From the NCBI GenBank assembly GCA_002499405.1, contig DALH01000057.1, forward strand, positions 1-11,252: a DNA stretch of 11,252 nt, given 5' to 3'. Shown piece after piece: positions 1 to 5,474 of the stretch; position 1 is the first letter of the stretch; each line of letters starts with the position of its first letter. The position numbers and the translations under genes were made by a program. The notes under the pieces were generated by a model. The model made no database searches, was not told where the DNA came from, and was given only the letters and a program-made list of their open reading frames with translations. The DNA is from Candidatus Micrarchaeota archaeon UBA95 (GTDB taxonomy: Archaea > Micrarchaeota > Micrarchaeia > Norongarragalinales > Norongarragalinaceae).

Positions 1-3
1 TTG

Positions 4-36
4 ATTTATTTAAAAAATAAAATAAAAAAGGTTTGA
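4..36 (-). terminator. T-rich transcription end for the membrane protein gene
   Basis: Read on the minus strand, the stretch just after the stop codon of the membrane protein gene is nearly all T and A, with several runs of 4-6 T. Archaeal RNA polymerase commonly terminates on such tracts without a hairpin, and I see no stem here. Confidence 0.5.
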
Positions 37-519
37 TTACAGGTTTTCGGCTGCGAGCGCGCCGATTGCGGCGAGTATCGCGCCGATTATTGCGCCCCAG
101 ACCGGGCCCAGGATTATTCCACTTATTGCCGAGGCCATGGCAAACCCACCAACCGCGTTTGCCGCGGCCGCGCCGTAAGCACCCATTGCGCTCATCGTGG
201 TTCCGACTACGGCGACCGCAGTTATTGCACTCACCACGCCTCCGGCGAATCCGGTTATCACGCCCGCGACCCCGCCTGCGATTGCGGAGTGCTTCACGTC
301 AAACTTGTGGGTTTTGATTGCGCTCCAGCCGATGTATAACGAGATGAGGAGGCCCGCTATTCCGCCCAGCGTGCTTATGACTATGCCGAGGAAGGGCACG
401 AACGCGGCGGCCAGCATCAGGATGCTTATCGCGATTCCCGCGAACACGGGGAGGCGGATTACCTTCCAGTATTCCCCGAGTTTTTTGTTGCCTATTTTCT
501 TGTCTATGAACTTAGCCAA
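37..519 (-). CDS. Gly/Ala-rich polytopic membrane protein, unknown function
   Basis: I do not recognise the family. The protein has about 160 residues. A short basic head (MAKFIDKKIGNKKLGEYWK) is followed by four or more hydrophobic segments, and its second half is dominated by small residues (AIAGGVAGVITGFAGG and AYGAAAANAVGG types). That pattern resembles glycine-zipper membrane proteins, so tightly packed helices are likely. I chose the TTG at 519 because a GAGGTGG ribosome binding site (526-532) lies just upstream and a TATA box (about 552-564) sits 26 bp before that. The open frame runs further back to about 669, but that part overlaps the divergent flavodoxin gene and has no membrane character. 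The gene is followed by a T-rich terminator and appears monocistronic. No enzymatic motif is visible. Confidence 0.8.
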   Translation of the reverse strand: MAKFIDKKIGNKKLGEYWKVIRLPVFAGIAISILMLAAAFVPFLGIVISTLGGIAGLLISLYIGWSAIKTHKFDVKHSAIAGGVAGVITGFAGGVVSAITAVAVVGTTMSAMGAYGAAAANAVGGFAMASAISGIILGPVWGAIIGAILAAIGALAAENL

Positions 520-551
520 TTGACTCCACCTCGCAATAACCCGAATCCCCT

Positions 552-564
552 CTTTATTTAAATC
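552..564 (-). promoter_or_regulatory. TATA box for the membrane protein gene
   Basis: On the minus strand this reads GGATTTAAATAAA, a strong archaeal TATA element. Initiation about 26 bp downstream (near 532) would leave a leader of about 13 nt carrying the GAGGTGG ribosome binding site before the TTG start at 519. Confidence 0.6.
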
Positions 565-587
565 CGTTTGTTTTCGGGGAGTGCTCA

Positions 588-596
588 CTTTTTTAA
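588..596 (+). promoter_or_regulatory. TATA box for the flavodoxin-like gene
   Basis: CTTTTTTAA is centred about 26 bp before the GTG at 619. The spacing fits a leaderless transcript and is the main reason for choosing that GTG as the start. Confidence 0.5.
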
Positions 597-618
597 CCCG
601 CCCCTTCTTTTTTACTGC

Positions 619-1104
619 GTGAAAGAACCCGCCCGAACCCTCATAGTTTATTCGTCCAAGCGCGGCCACGCAGAGAAACTGGCACGGGCCGTGTTTGAAG
701 GCGTGAGGCGCACTCCTTCGCGCGCGACCCTGGCCGAGGCCAGCCCCGAGGCGGGGGCGGACGCTTTTTCAATGGTTTTCATCGGGTTTGAGGAGAGCGC
801 GCCCCAACCCATAAGGGAGTTCGTTGAATCCAATGACTGGACGGGAAAGAAGGTTGCTTTTTTCGGCGCTGACGCCGGCTTTGACGCGTTGTCCAAGAAA
901 CTGGGGGAGGCGGGCGCCGAAGTGTTGGGTTCGTTGAACGCGCACGTCACCGGGTTTTTCTCCTTCCTCGGGTTCGGGGACGTGAGTGAACAGGACTTGA
1001 TTCGCGCGCGGGGGTTCGGGGAGCGGACCACGAACACCGCGTTCTATTTCCGGGTCGGGGGAAACAAGGAGAAGCACCGCATCAAGGGTTATTTGAAGGA
1101 CTAG
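619..1104 (+). CDS. Flavodoxin-like protein
   Basis: Predicted protein of 161 residues with a flavodoxin fold, probably binding FMN as an electron carrier or small oxidoreductase. After a first beta strand (TLIVYSS) comes the phosphate-binding loop, residues about 11-18 (YSSKRGHA), leading into a helix (EKLARAVFEGV). Later strands MVFIGFEESAPQPI and KVAFFGADAG match the alternating beta-alpha pattern, and the region near 100-120 could cradle the flavin ring. The GTG start is supported by a TATA box 26 bp upstream; the TTG at 568 would put the TATA box inside the gene. The stop codon overlaps that of arvC on the other strand in the palindrome CTAG, and T8 follows immediately. The partner protein is not evident. 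The flavodoxin fold is fairly sure; the exact subfamily and reaction are not. Confidence 0.75.
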   Translation: MKEPARTLIVYSSKRGHAEKLARAVFEGVRRTPSRATLAEASPEAGADAFSMVFIGFEESAPQPIREFVESNDWTGKKVAFFGADAGFDALSKKLGEAGAEVLGSLNAHVTGFFSFLGFGDVSEQDLIRARGFGERTTNTAFYFRVGGNKEKHRIKGYLKD

Positions 1105-1433
1105 TTTTTTTTGGGGGCGTCCGGGAGTTTAACGTAGTAGACGTCCTTGTCGCTTTTGACAACTAGGCGGTCGCCGCGCATGAGGGCGGCGATGTTTAAT
1201 TCGTAGGAGCCCTTGCCGACCACGCGGATGTTTTCAACTGCGTCCTCGTCTATTACCACGGGCTTGTCGTCGGCGAGTTCCTTGAACTCTTTTTCAAGCC
1301 ACGAAACGTCTTTTTTTTGTTCCTGGCCCTGTCGGAGGTAGACGAACACGCGGGAGCCGCACGAGCACCCCTTCAACAACTCGGGGGAGCTGTTTGAATA
1401 AGTTTTCCCGCACCTGACGCACTTGTGAGGCAT
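1101..1433 (-). CDS. arvC: OapC/ArvC family zinc-ribbon protein (DUF2072)
   Basis: Predicted protein of 110 residues. The N-terminus is a compact zinc ribbon with C5, C8, C23 and C25 (CVRC...CSC), followed by an acidic linker and a C-terminal beta-rich part (about 63-105: IRVVGKGSYELNI, DRLVVKSDKDVYYVKL). This is the layout of the archaeal DUF2072 family, now named OapC/ArvC, and its position next to an ArvB (DUF2073) gene and an Era-like GTPase supports that. It is the last gene of the set, starting 2 nt after the arvB stop, so translation is probably coupled. Its molecular role is unknown; association with the ArvA GTPase in vesicle formation is inferred from conserved linkage. The family call comes from recall of motif and context, not from a search. 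Confidence 0.85.
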   Translation of the reverse strand: MPHKCVRCGKTYSNSSPELLKGCSCGSRVFVYLRQGQEQKKDVSWLEKEFKELADDKPVVIDEDAVENIRVVGKGSYELNIAALMRGDRLVVKSDKDVYYVKLPDAPKKN

Positions 1434-1435
1434 TT

Positions 1436-1792
1436 TTACTTACCCGAAGTAGCGAAACCGATTTTTTGGGGGTCGCGCTTGACTTCCTTCACTAGTTTTT
1501 CGGGGCCCACGATGGTGAAGCCCTTGGTTTTTCCGCCCAGCATTTTTATGAACGCGGCGCGCACGTCGTCCACTTCTTCGCCCATTGAAACTATTTCTAT
1601 TCCGGTGAAGCCCCGCGTCTTGTTGATTTCCTTCATGGTGCGCGTGAACAGTTCGCGTTCTTCTTCGCGCGAGAGGCCTTCCTCAAGGACGAGTATTTTA
1701 TTGTTCTTGACGGCGGCGATGATGGTTGAAAGTTTCTTTTCCGCGTCCATCTGGTTCAACGCGTTCGCGGACAGGAACTCTATGTTAACCAT
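1436..1792 (-). CDS. arvB: OapB/ArvB family protein (DUF2073)
   Basis: Predicted protein of 118 residues. It has an alternating alpha/beta pattern (MVNIEFLSA, KLSTIIAAVKNNKILVLEEGLSREEERELFTRTM, FTGIEIVSM, GFTIVGPEKLVKEVKRDP) that fits the archaeal DUF2073 family, now OapB/ArvB. This family is known for sitting between an Era-like GTPase and a DUF2072 zinc-ribbon gene, exactly as here. No catalytic motif is visible. The ATG at 1792 is preceded at about 7 nt by GAGGT, which itself overlaps the arvA stop codon (TGAGGT), so the two genes are probably translationally coupled. The product likely works with ArvA, as a partner or regulator of the GTPase. That role is inferred from gene linkage. Confidence 0.85.
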   Translation of the reverse strand: MVNIEFLSANALNQMDAEKKLSTIIAAVKNNKILVLEEGLSREEERELFTRTMKEINKTRGFTGIEIVSMGEEVDDVRAAFIKMLGGKTKGFTIVGPEKLVKEVKRDPQKIGFATSGK

Positions 1793-1802
1793 TTTTCATA
1801 CC

Positions 1803-2423
1803 TCAGGCGTGTTTCACTATTTCCTCGTACAACGCGTTCAGGTTTTCGCCCTTCAACGCGGAGATGGGGACGACGGTGTGTTGCGGGAACGCGGCTTTCA
1901 CGCGTTCGGGCTTGGATTTTTTCTTGTCGATTTTGTTTGCGACGATGATGACTGGAATCTTGCGCGCTTCAAGGTTGCCGAGGATGGTGATGTTGACCTG
2001 GGTGTAAGGGTCTTCGCAGGCGTCCATGACTACTAGGGCGGCGTCCACGTGCTCCAGCCACTTGATGGCTTCTATGACTCCCTTGGTCGCCTCCTTTGCG
2101 CGGACCTGCGCCTTCTTCGCGGTCATGCCCCTTGAAGTGAACTCGCGGTAGTCCACCTTCGTCGTGATTCCCGGCATGTCCAAGAGGTTTATGGTTACCT
2201 CCTTGCCGTCCGCCTTCAATTTGACGCGCTCCTTCTTGATTACTTCGCGGGTTTCGTGCGGTATCTCGGAGACCGCGCTCATTTCCTCGCCCGTCCAATC
2301 CATTGAGATGCGGTTGGCGAGCGTGCTCTTGCCCGTGTTAACGTTGCCGTAAATGCCGAGGCTGAACTTTTTCTTGTTCGAGAAGAACCGCTTCAACCAG
2401 TTGAATAGTCCGAGGAAAGGCAT
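1803..2423 (-). CDS. arvA: ArvA/OapA-type small GTPase
   Basis: Predicted protein of 206 residues with all GTPase motifs: G1 at 26-34 (GNVNTGKST), a candidate G2 threonine at 58 (HETRE), G3 at 82-85 (DMPG), G4 at 163-166 (NKID) and G5 at 188-190 (SAL). It is the first gene of the arvA-arvB-arvC set. In haloarchaea, GTPases of this family (OapA/ArvA) are reported to drive extracellular vesicle formation. The N-terminus (MPFLGLFNWLKRFF, then lysines) could form an amphipathic, membrane-binding helix; that is an inference. Start: the ATG at 2423 lies about 25 bp from a TATA-like TTTTTATTT (about 2443-2452), consistent with leaderless transcription. A nearer TTAAAAG is too close. Upstream lies the amrS-like gene, separated by 31 bp. 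The GTPase assignment is certain; the ArvA name rests on the neighbours and overall architecture. Confidence 0.9.
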   Translation of the reverse strand: MPFLGLFNWLKRFFSNKKKFSLGIYGNVNTGKSTLANRISMDWTGEEMSAVSEIPHETREVIKKERVKLKADGKEVTINLLDMPGITTKVDYREFTSRGMTAKKAQVRAKEATKGVIEAIKWLEHVDAALVVMDACEDPYTQVNITILGNLEARKIPVIIVANKIDKKKSKPERVKAAFPQHTVVPISALKGENLNALYEEIVKHA

Positions 2424-2442
2424 ACCAACTTTTAACCTGCAG

Positions 2443-2452
2443 CGAAATAAAA
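2443..2452 (-). promoter_or_regulatory. TATA-like element for the arv cluster
   Basis: On the minus strand it reads GTTTTTATTT, about 25 bp before the arvA ATG. It overlaps the end of the upstream radical SAM gene region, so the arv set may have its own promoter in addition to any read-through. Confidence 0.4.
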
Positions 2453-2454
2453 AC

Positions 2455-3450
2455 TTATACCACTACGGCTAAGCGCTTACCGCACCGGGGACACGCGTTT
2501 TTATTCATCAGGGAGCGGGCCGAGAACGCGGTCCTTTCAACGCACGTCGCCCCGCAATCCGGGCAGAGCGTGTTGTTTTCGGTTCCGAGGTTGCCCACGT
2601 AAACGAATTTTACTCCCTCTTCCAACGCGATTTTTTTCGCCTCAAAAAGTTTTTCGGCCGGGGTCTCGCGCAGGCCGGACGCCTCGTGCATGGGGTAAAA
2701 TCTGGAGAAGTGGAGGGGGACGTTTCCGTTGCGGAGCCCGGCCACGAAGCGCGACACCTTCCCCAATTCTTTCCCGGAATCATTTTCCCCGGGAACCACG
2801 AGGTTGATTACTTCCAGGTGGACATCGCTTTTTGCAACGCGTTCCAGGTTGTCCAGCACGGGTTGAAGGCGCGCCCCGCAGTATTCCTTGTAGAATTCCT
2901 GGGAGAACGACTTCAAGTCAATCCGGATTGCGTCCAGCAGTTTTTCGCGTTCAATGAGTTCCCAGCACTCTTTTGAGAAGAAACCGTTGGAGACGAACAC
3001 GTGGTATTTTTCCGGGTAGCGCTTCCGCGTTTCAAGGATGCAGTCGCGCGCGTACTCAAAGAAGATGGTGGGCTCGCTGTAAGTGTAGGCGACCCCGTCC
3101 GCTTTTGCGGCGAGGCGCGACACGTCTCGGGGTGAAGTGAATTCCACGGATTCGTAGGCCGGGGGAGCGCCCTTGGCGCCCTGGCTTAGGTCCGCGTTCT
3201 GGCAGCCCCTGCAACGGAAGTTGCATCCCGGCGTGCCAAATGACAGGCACCTCGTTCCGGGCTTGAAGTGGTAGAAAGGCTTTTTTTCTATTGGGTCGAT
3301 TGCAAACCCGGCTGCCCTGCCGTAGGTAAGCAAGCGCAATTCGCCGCCCTGGTTGAGCCGGCCCCCGCAGACGCCGGTGCAATTGTCCTGGATTTCGCAG
3401 TAGTGGTTGCACAGCGAGCACTTCTTTCCGTTCCAGAACAGGGGTTCCAC
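2455..3450 (-). CDS. amrS: AmmeMemoRadiSam-type radical SAM protein (AmrS family)
   Basis: Radical SAM enzyme related to pyruvate formate-lyase activators. Counting from the upstream TTG at 3468, the iron-sulfur motif is at 82-89 (CNFRCRGC followed by QN), preceded by an N-terminal cysteine set (C17, C20, C24, C30, C34) typical of AmrS proteins (CxLCxHxC...CG). TYSEPT near 130 resembles the YTYxEPT motif conserved in this group. The C-terminus adds a zinc ribbon (C302, C305, C309, C326, C329). The physiological reaction of AmrS is not settled; relatives are often linked to MEMO and AMMECR1 genes, which are absent here. Start: the GTG at 3450 sits about 26 bp from a TATA box at 3471-3480, so a leaderless start there is preferred. 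The TTG at 3468, six residues longer, is too close to the TATA box. Confidence 0.85.
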   Translation of the reverse strand: MEPLFWNGKKCSLCNHYCEIQDNCTGVCGGRLNQGGELRLLTYGRAAGFAIDPIEKKPFYHFKPGTRCLSFGTPGCNFRCRGCQNADLSQGAKGAPPAYESVEFTSPRDVSRLAAKADGVAYTYSEPTIFFEYARDCILETRKRYPEKYHVFVSNGFFSKECWELIEREKLLDAIRIDLKSFSQEFYKEYCGARLQPVLDNLERVAKSDVHLEVINLVVPGENDSGKELGKVSRFVAGLRNGNVPLHFSRFYPMHEASGLRETPAEKLFEAKKIALEEGVKFVYVGNLGTENNTLCPDCGATCVERTAFSARSLMNKNACPRCGKRLAVVV

Positions 3451-3470
3451 GAATGATTGACGGGACAACC

Positions 3471-3480
3471 CTTTTTAAGA
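3471..3480. promoter_or_regulatory. Shared TATA element of a divergent promoter
   Basis: CTTTTTAAGA reads as a TATA-like box on both strands. Its centre is about 26 bp from the GTG at 3450 (minus) and about 26 bp from the ATG at 3502 (plus), giving leaderless starts in both directions. No second TATA box is visible between the two genes. Confidence 0.5.
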
Positions 3481-3501
3481 AAAGCGAGTGTAACCGTTTT
3501 C

Positions 3502-3834
3502 ATGGACATTGCGTGCCCGCAGTGCGGCAACCCTAAACTAGAGGTTGACGAGGCGAACAGCGTTGTTTACTGCCAGAAGTGCGGCTTCGCGGTGAAGGTG
3601 GACCCGCAGACGGGTAACGTGACGCCCCTAAGCAAGGGCGGCGCGCCCGCCCCGCCGGCTTACTCCGGGTCCGGAGGCGCGGGTCCCAGGACCGTTTTGG
3701 GAATGGATGCCTTAACTTTTTTCATGGCGGGCACCGCAATTGCGCTCTTGCTGACCTTCATGAACACAATCAACTTAACGATTTTCGCCGTCCTTGAACT
3801 CGTATTATTCTACTTTTACTGGACGCACAAGTGA
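3502..3834 (+). CDS. Zinc-ribbon protein with C-terminal membrane helices, unknown function
   Basis: Predicted protein of 110 residues. Residues 5-27 form a TFIIB-like zinc ribbon (CPQC at 5-8, CQKC at 24-27). A Gly/Pro-rich flexible linker follows (about 40-65), then one long or two short hydrophobic helices (about 70-106: LTFFMAGTAIALLLTFM and LTIFAVLELVLFYFYW), ending with a short basic tail. The ribbon would lie outside the bilayer plane, anchored by the tail; its partner is unknown. I chose the ATG at 3502 because it is 26 bp from the shared TATA box; the upstream TTG at 3457 lies before that box. The stop codon overlaps the GTG of the next gene by 4 nt (GTGA), so the two are probably co-transcribed. 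No specific family is recognised. Confidence 0.8.
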   Translation: MDIACPQCGNPKLEVDEANSVVYCQKCGFAVKVDPQTGNVTPLSKGGAPAPPAYSGSGGAGPRTVLGMDALTFFMAGTAIALLLTFMNTINLTIFAVLELVLFYFYWTHK

Positions 3835-4139
3835 TTCAGGCGGGTTTCACGCAACGCGTTTGGAACGCGGCGAAAAGAATTCCGCGCGGCAGGGCGACCA
3901 CTTACGGCGAAGTCGCGCGCTTCCTTGGTGGCACGCGCGCGTGCCGCGCTGTCGGCAACGCGTTGAACAAGAACCGTTCCCCAGCAGTTCCGTGCCACCG
4001 CGTGGTGAAAAGCGGGGGAGGCATCGGCGGGTTCGCGCGCGGGAGCAAGGCAAAGAAAAAGTTGCTGCAATCCGAAGGCGTTCGTTTCAAGGGCGACAAG
4101 GTCGCGGACTTCAAAAAAGTTTTTTACCATTTTCGTTGA
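3831..4139 (+). CDS. ogt: Methylated-DNA--[protein]-cysteine S-methyltransferase
   Basis: Suicide repair enzyme that transfers alkyl groups from O6-alkylguanine in DNA to its own cysteine. At 102 residues the protein is only the C-terminal DNA-binding and catalytic domain; many homologues have an extra N-terminal domain of about 70 residues. Visible features are FTQRVWNAAKRIPRGRATTYGEVA (first helix and start of the helix-turn-helix), RACRAVGNALNKN with the arginine finger region, and the active site PCHRVV with the acceptor C55. The cysteine is present, so this is not an alkyltransferase-like (ATL) protein. The short form is common among small alkyltransferases, so it need not be truncated. 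The GTG start overlaps the previous stop (GTGA), implying translational coupling. The 3' end overlaps the convergent metalloprotease gene by 16 bp. Confidence 0.92.
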   Translation: MIQAGFTQRVWNAAKRIPRGRATTYGEVARFLGGTRACRAVGNALNKNRSPAVPCHRVVKSGGGIGGFARGSKAKKKLLQSEGVRFKGDKVADFKKVFYHFR

Positions 4140-4804
4140 AGCCAGTCCTCCGCCTCTTTTTTCAGGAAAAACTTTTTTTCGTCTTCCCTGAATTGCCGGG
4201 TGTGAACCGTGCGCCTCTTCCCGTGCTTGACCTCGTGCTTGGCGTGCAGCATTTCGTGGAAGACGACGTATTCGATTACGTGGGGCGGCACGCGCTTGGA
4301 GTCCAGGCCCTCGTTGACGGTGACGCGGTTCCACGCGTCGTCGTGCCAGCCCAGGACGCGCCGGCCTTTCCGCGTTGACCAGGTGAATTCGGGCAAGCGC
4401 ACGCCGCGGAAAACTTCCCCGTAATAATTTAACACGTTTTCAACGACTTGCGACAAGTCGTAGCACTTTCCGACTATTCGGTTGCGCTTTTTTCTTCCGC
4501 TTCGCCGGGTGAGTGCGTGGTTCAACTCGGCGGCGCCCCTGGATGCAACGAATTCGCGGTAAGGCGCGACCAATCCTTTTTCGGGTTTGCAATTGAACAT
4601 TTTTCCGAGGAGGTGGAGGGCGAGGCCGAACAACGCTTCGCGCGGTGCCGCCTGAAAACCGTCGCTCACCCTTGCCGTGAGGACGCCGCCCTTGAGTTTC
4701 GCAATTGCCTTCAGCGAGGAATAACGCGCGTATTTCGCGTCCACGAAAAAATTTTTTCCGTAATATCCGAGCGCGGAGTAAAATGCGTCTTCCAACTCGT
4801 TCAT
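4124..4804 (-). CDS. SprT-like zinc metalloprotease
   Basis: Predicted protein of 226 residues. The catalytic motif HEMLH is at 183-187 in the context IEYVVFHEMLHAKHEVKHG, with H201 (VHTRQFREDEKKF) as the likely third zinc ligand. This order, and the preceding strand GWHDDAWNRVTVN, match the SprT/YgjP-like minimal gluzincin fold. Eukaryotic Spartan (SPRTN) cuts DNA-protein crosslinks, so a role in DNA repair beside the convergent alkyltransferase is tempting, but that is an inference. The N-terminal 100 residues are rich in Lys, Arg and aromatic residues and have no recognisable domain. Start: the ATG at 4804; a TATA-like CATTAAAC (minus strand, 4828-4835) is about 26 bp upstream, consistent with a leaderless transcript. 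A closer GTTTAAAA (4813-4820) would not fit this ATG. Confidence 0.8.
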   Translation of the reverse strand: MNELEDAFYSALGYYGKNFFVDAKYARYSSLKAIAKLKGGVLTARVSDGFQAAPREALFGLALHLLGKMFNCKPEKGLVAPYREFVASRGAAELNHALTRRSGRKKRNRIVGKCYDLSQVVENVLNYYGEVFRGVRLPEFTWSTRKGRRVLGWHDDAWNRVTVNEGLDSKRVPPHVIEYVVFHEMLHAKHEVKHGKRRTVHTRQFREDEKKFFLKKEAEDWLQRKW

Positions 4805-4810
4805 AAAAAA

Positions 4811-4835
4811 ACTTTTAAACTAACCTTGTTTAATG
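4811..4835. promoter_or_regulatory. TATA-like elements in the intergenic region between the protease and basic-peptide genes
   Basis: Two TATA-like sequences lie here: CTTTTAAAC (4812-4820) and TGTTTAATG (4827-4835). On the minus strand the second is about 26 bp from the protease ATG. On the plus strand either could drive the small basic-protein gene, with a leader of about 30-45 nt. Confidence 0.4.
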
Positions 4836-4885
4836 TTTGTGGTTTCGCGCGTTGAACGTGTGGAGTCGATAGGTGAATGAAAGAC

Positions 4886-4990
4886 ATGCCTGCAAGAAAA
4901 AGGAAGACAGTAAAGAAGAAGGCAACCAAGCGGAAGGCCAAGAAGAGGACGGTCAAGAGGAAGACCGCGAAGAAGAAGAGGAAGAGATAA
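4886..4990 (+). CDS. 34-residue lysine/arginine-rich basic peptide
   Basis: The product is MPARKRKTVKKK, continuing as repeats of K/R with A, T and V, and ends in KKKRKR. It has no acidic residue and no hydrophobic core. This resembles histone H1-tail-like or other small nucleic-acid-binding peptides. Binding DNA or RNA to neutralise charge is the obvious guess, but no family can be named. Start: AGGTGA (4871-4876) is a good archaeal Shine-Dalgarno sequence 9 nt before the ATG at 4886; an in-frame ATG at 4877 is too close to it. A hairpin and T-rich terminator follow directly, so the message is monocistronic. The codons are nearly all AAG, AGG and GCN, in line with a GC-rich genome. RNase P RNA follows downstream, so an RNA-related role is possible. 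Confidence 0.65.
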   Translation: MPARKRKTVKKKATKRKAKKRTVKRKTAKKKRKR

Positions 4991-5002
4991 CTTCCCGTCT
5001 GA

Positions 5003-5049
5003 AAAACAATTGATTGTTTTCATACTTGGTTGCTTTTTTTATTTTTTTT
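5003..5049 (+). terminator. Hairpin plus T-tract after the basic-peptide gene
   Basis: AAAACAA (5003-5009), a TTGA loop and TTGTTTT (5014-5020) form a perfect 7-bp stem. T7 and T8 runs follow at 5034-5040 and 5042-5049. It lies 12 bp after the stop codon and upstream of the RNase P promoter. Confidence 0.6.
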
Positions 5050-5089
5050 ATTCCCGCTGTTTTTTGCCCGCGTTTTTAAAATCAAAACC

Positions 5090-5098
5090 GCTTTTAAG
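5090..5098 (+). promoter_or_regulatory. TATA box for RNase P RNA
   Basis: GCTTTTAAG is centred about 25 bp before the first base of helix P1 (5119-5120), as expected for an archaeal RNA gene. Confidence 0.6.
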
Positions 5099-5118
5099 GG
5101 TTCGTTGCACAAGTATTG

Positions 5119-5440
5119 CGGGCGGTTGCGGGTGCACGGCTGTCGTTGCCCAGCCCCTTCAAGAGGGCGGGTGATGGGGAAGTTCCACCCACTCCGTTTG
5201 GAGTCGTTCACGCGAGTGAAAGCGTTTAGGGCGCTGGCGCGGGGAGCAGAAACGATTACCCCGCCCCGTAAGAGGGTGAACCCGTTTGCAGGGGGACGTT
5301 TCGGGGCAGAGGGGTTGAAACGGCTTCGTGCCCGGCTGGAGTGCAAGGCCTTAGTTCGCGACGCGAAAGCGTTCGCGGGAGGAAGCCGCTTAGTCCAATG
5401 CCGTGGACAACAAAAGGTGGACTACGGCCCGCTCGCCCAC
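5119..5440 (+). ncRNA. rnpB: RNase P RNA (archaeal)
   Basis: Catalytic RNA that trims the 5' leader of pre-tRNAs. Three diagnostic helices in the correct order can be paired by hand. P1 is GGGCG (5120-5124) with CGCCC (5434-5438), plus GCGGG (5128-5132) with CCCGC (5428-5432). P2 is CACGGC (5135-5140) with GCCGTG (5400-5405). The long-range P4 is AGTTCCACC (5181-5189) with GGTGGACT (5416-5423), which leaves one unpaired U, matching the universally conserved bulged uridine of P4. ACAAAAGGTGGACTACGG corresponds to conserved region V, and GCAGAAACGATTACC with GTAAGAGGGTGAA to the specificity-domain core. The length (about 322 nt) fits the family. Ends are set by P1 and may be off by a few bases. 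Open frames on both strands here are incidental. Confidence 0.95.
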
Positions 5441-5443
5441 CAC

Positions 5444-5452
5444 TCTTTAAAC
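5444..5452 (+). promoter_or_regulatory. TATA box for alaS
   Basis: TCTTTAAAC is centred about 26 bp before the ATG at 5475. It favours a leaderless start at that ATG over the in-frame GTG at 5463. Confidence 0.55.
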
Positions 5453-5474
5453 GTTTGATTGAGTGAGTAATAGC

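Noticed and set aside
520..669. N-terminal extension of the membrane protein by about 50 residues
   Set aside because: It would overlap the divergent flavodoxin gene and both promoters, and has no membrane character; the TTG at 519 has a strong ribosome binding site.
3831..4139. Alkyltransferase-like (ATL) protein without activity
   Set aside because: The acceptor cysteine is present in PCHRVV; ATL proteins have another residue there.
4873..5013. A highly acidic peptide (rich in Glu and Asp) in another frame over the basic peptide gene, starting at GTG 4873
   Set aside because: The GTG lies inside the AGGTGA ribosome binding site that serves the ATG at 4886. The acidic frame is the expected shadow of AAG/AGG-rich codons and runs into the terminator stem.
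5020..5458. Open reading frames of 108 and 142 codons on both strands between the basic-peptide gene and alaS
   Set aside because: The region is RNase P RNA: P1, P2 and P4 pair in the correct order. The frames have no plausible protein character.
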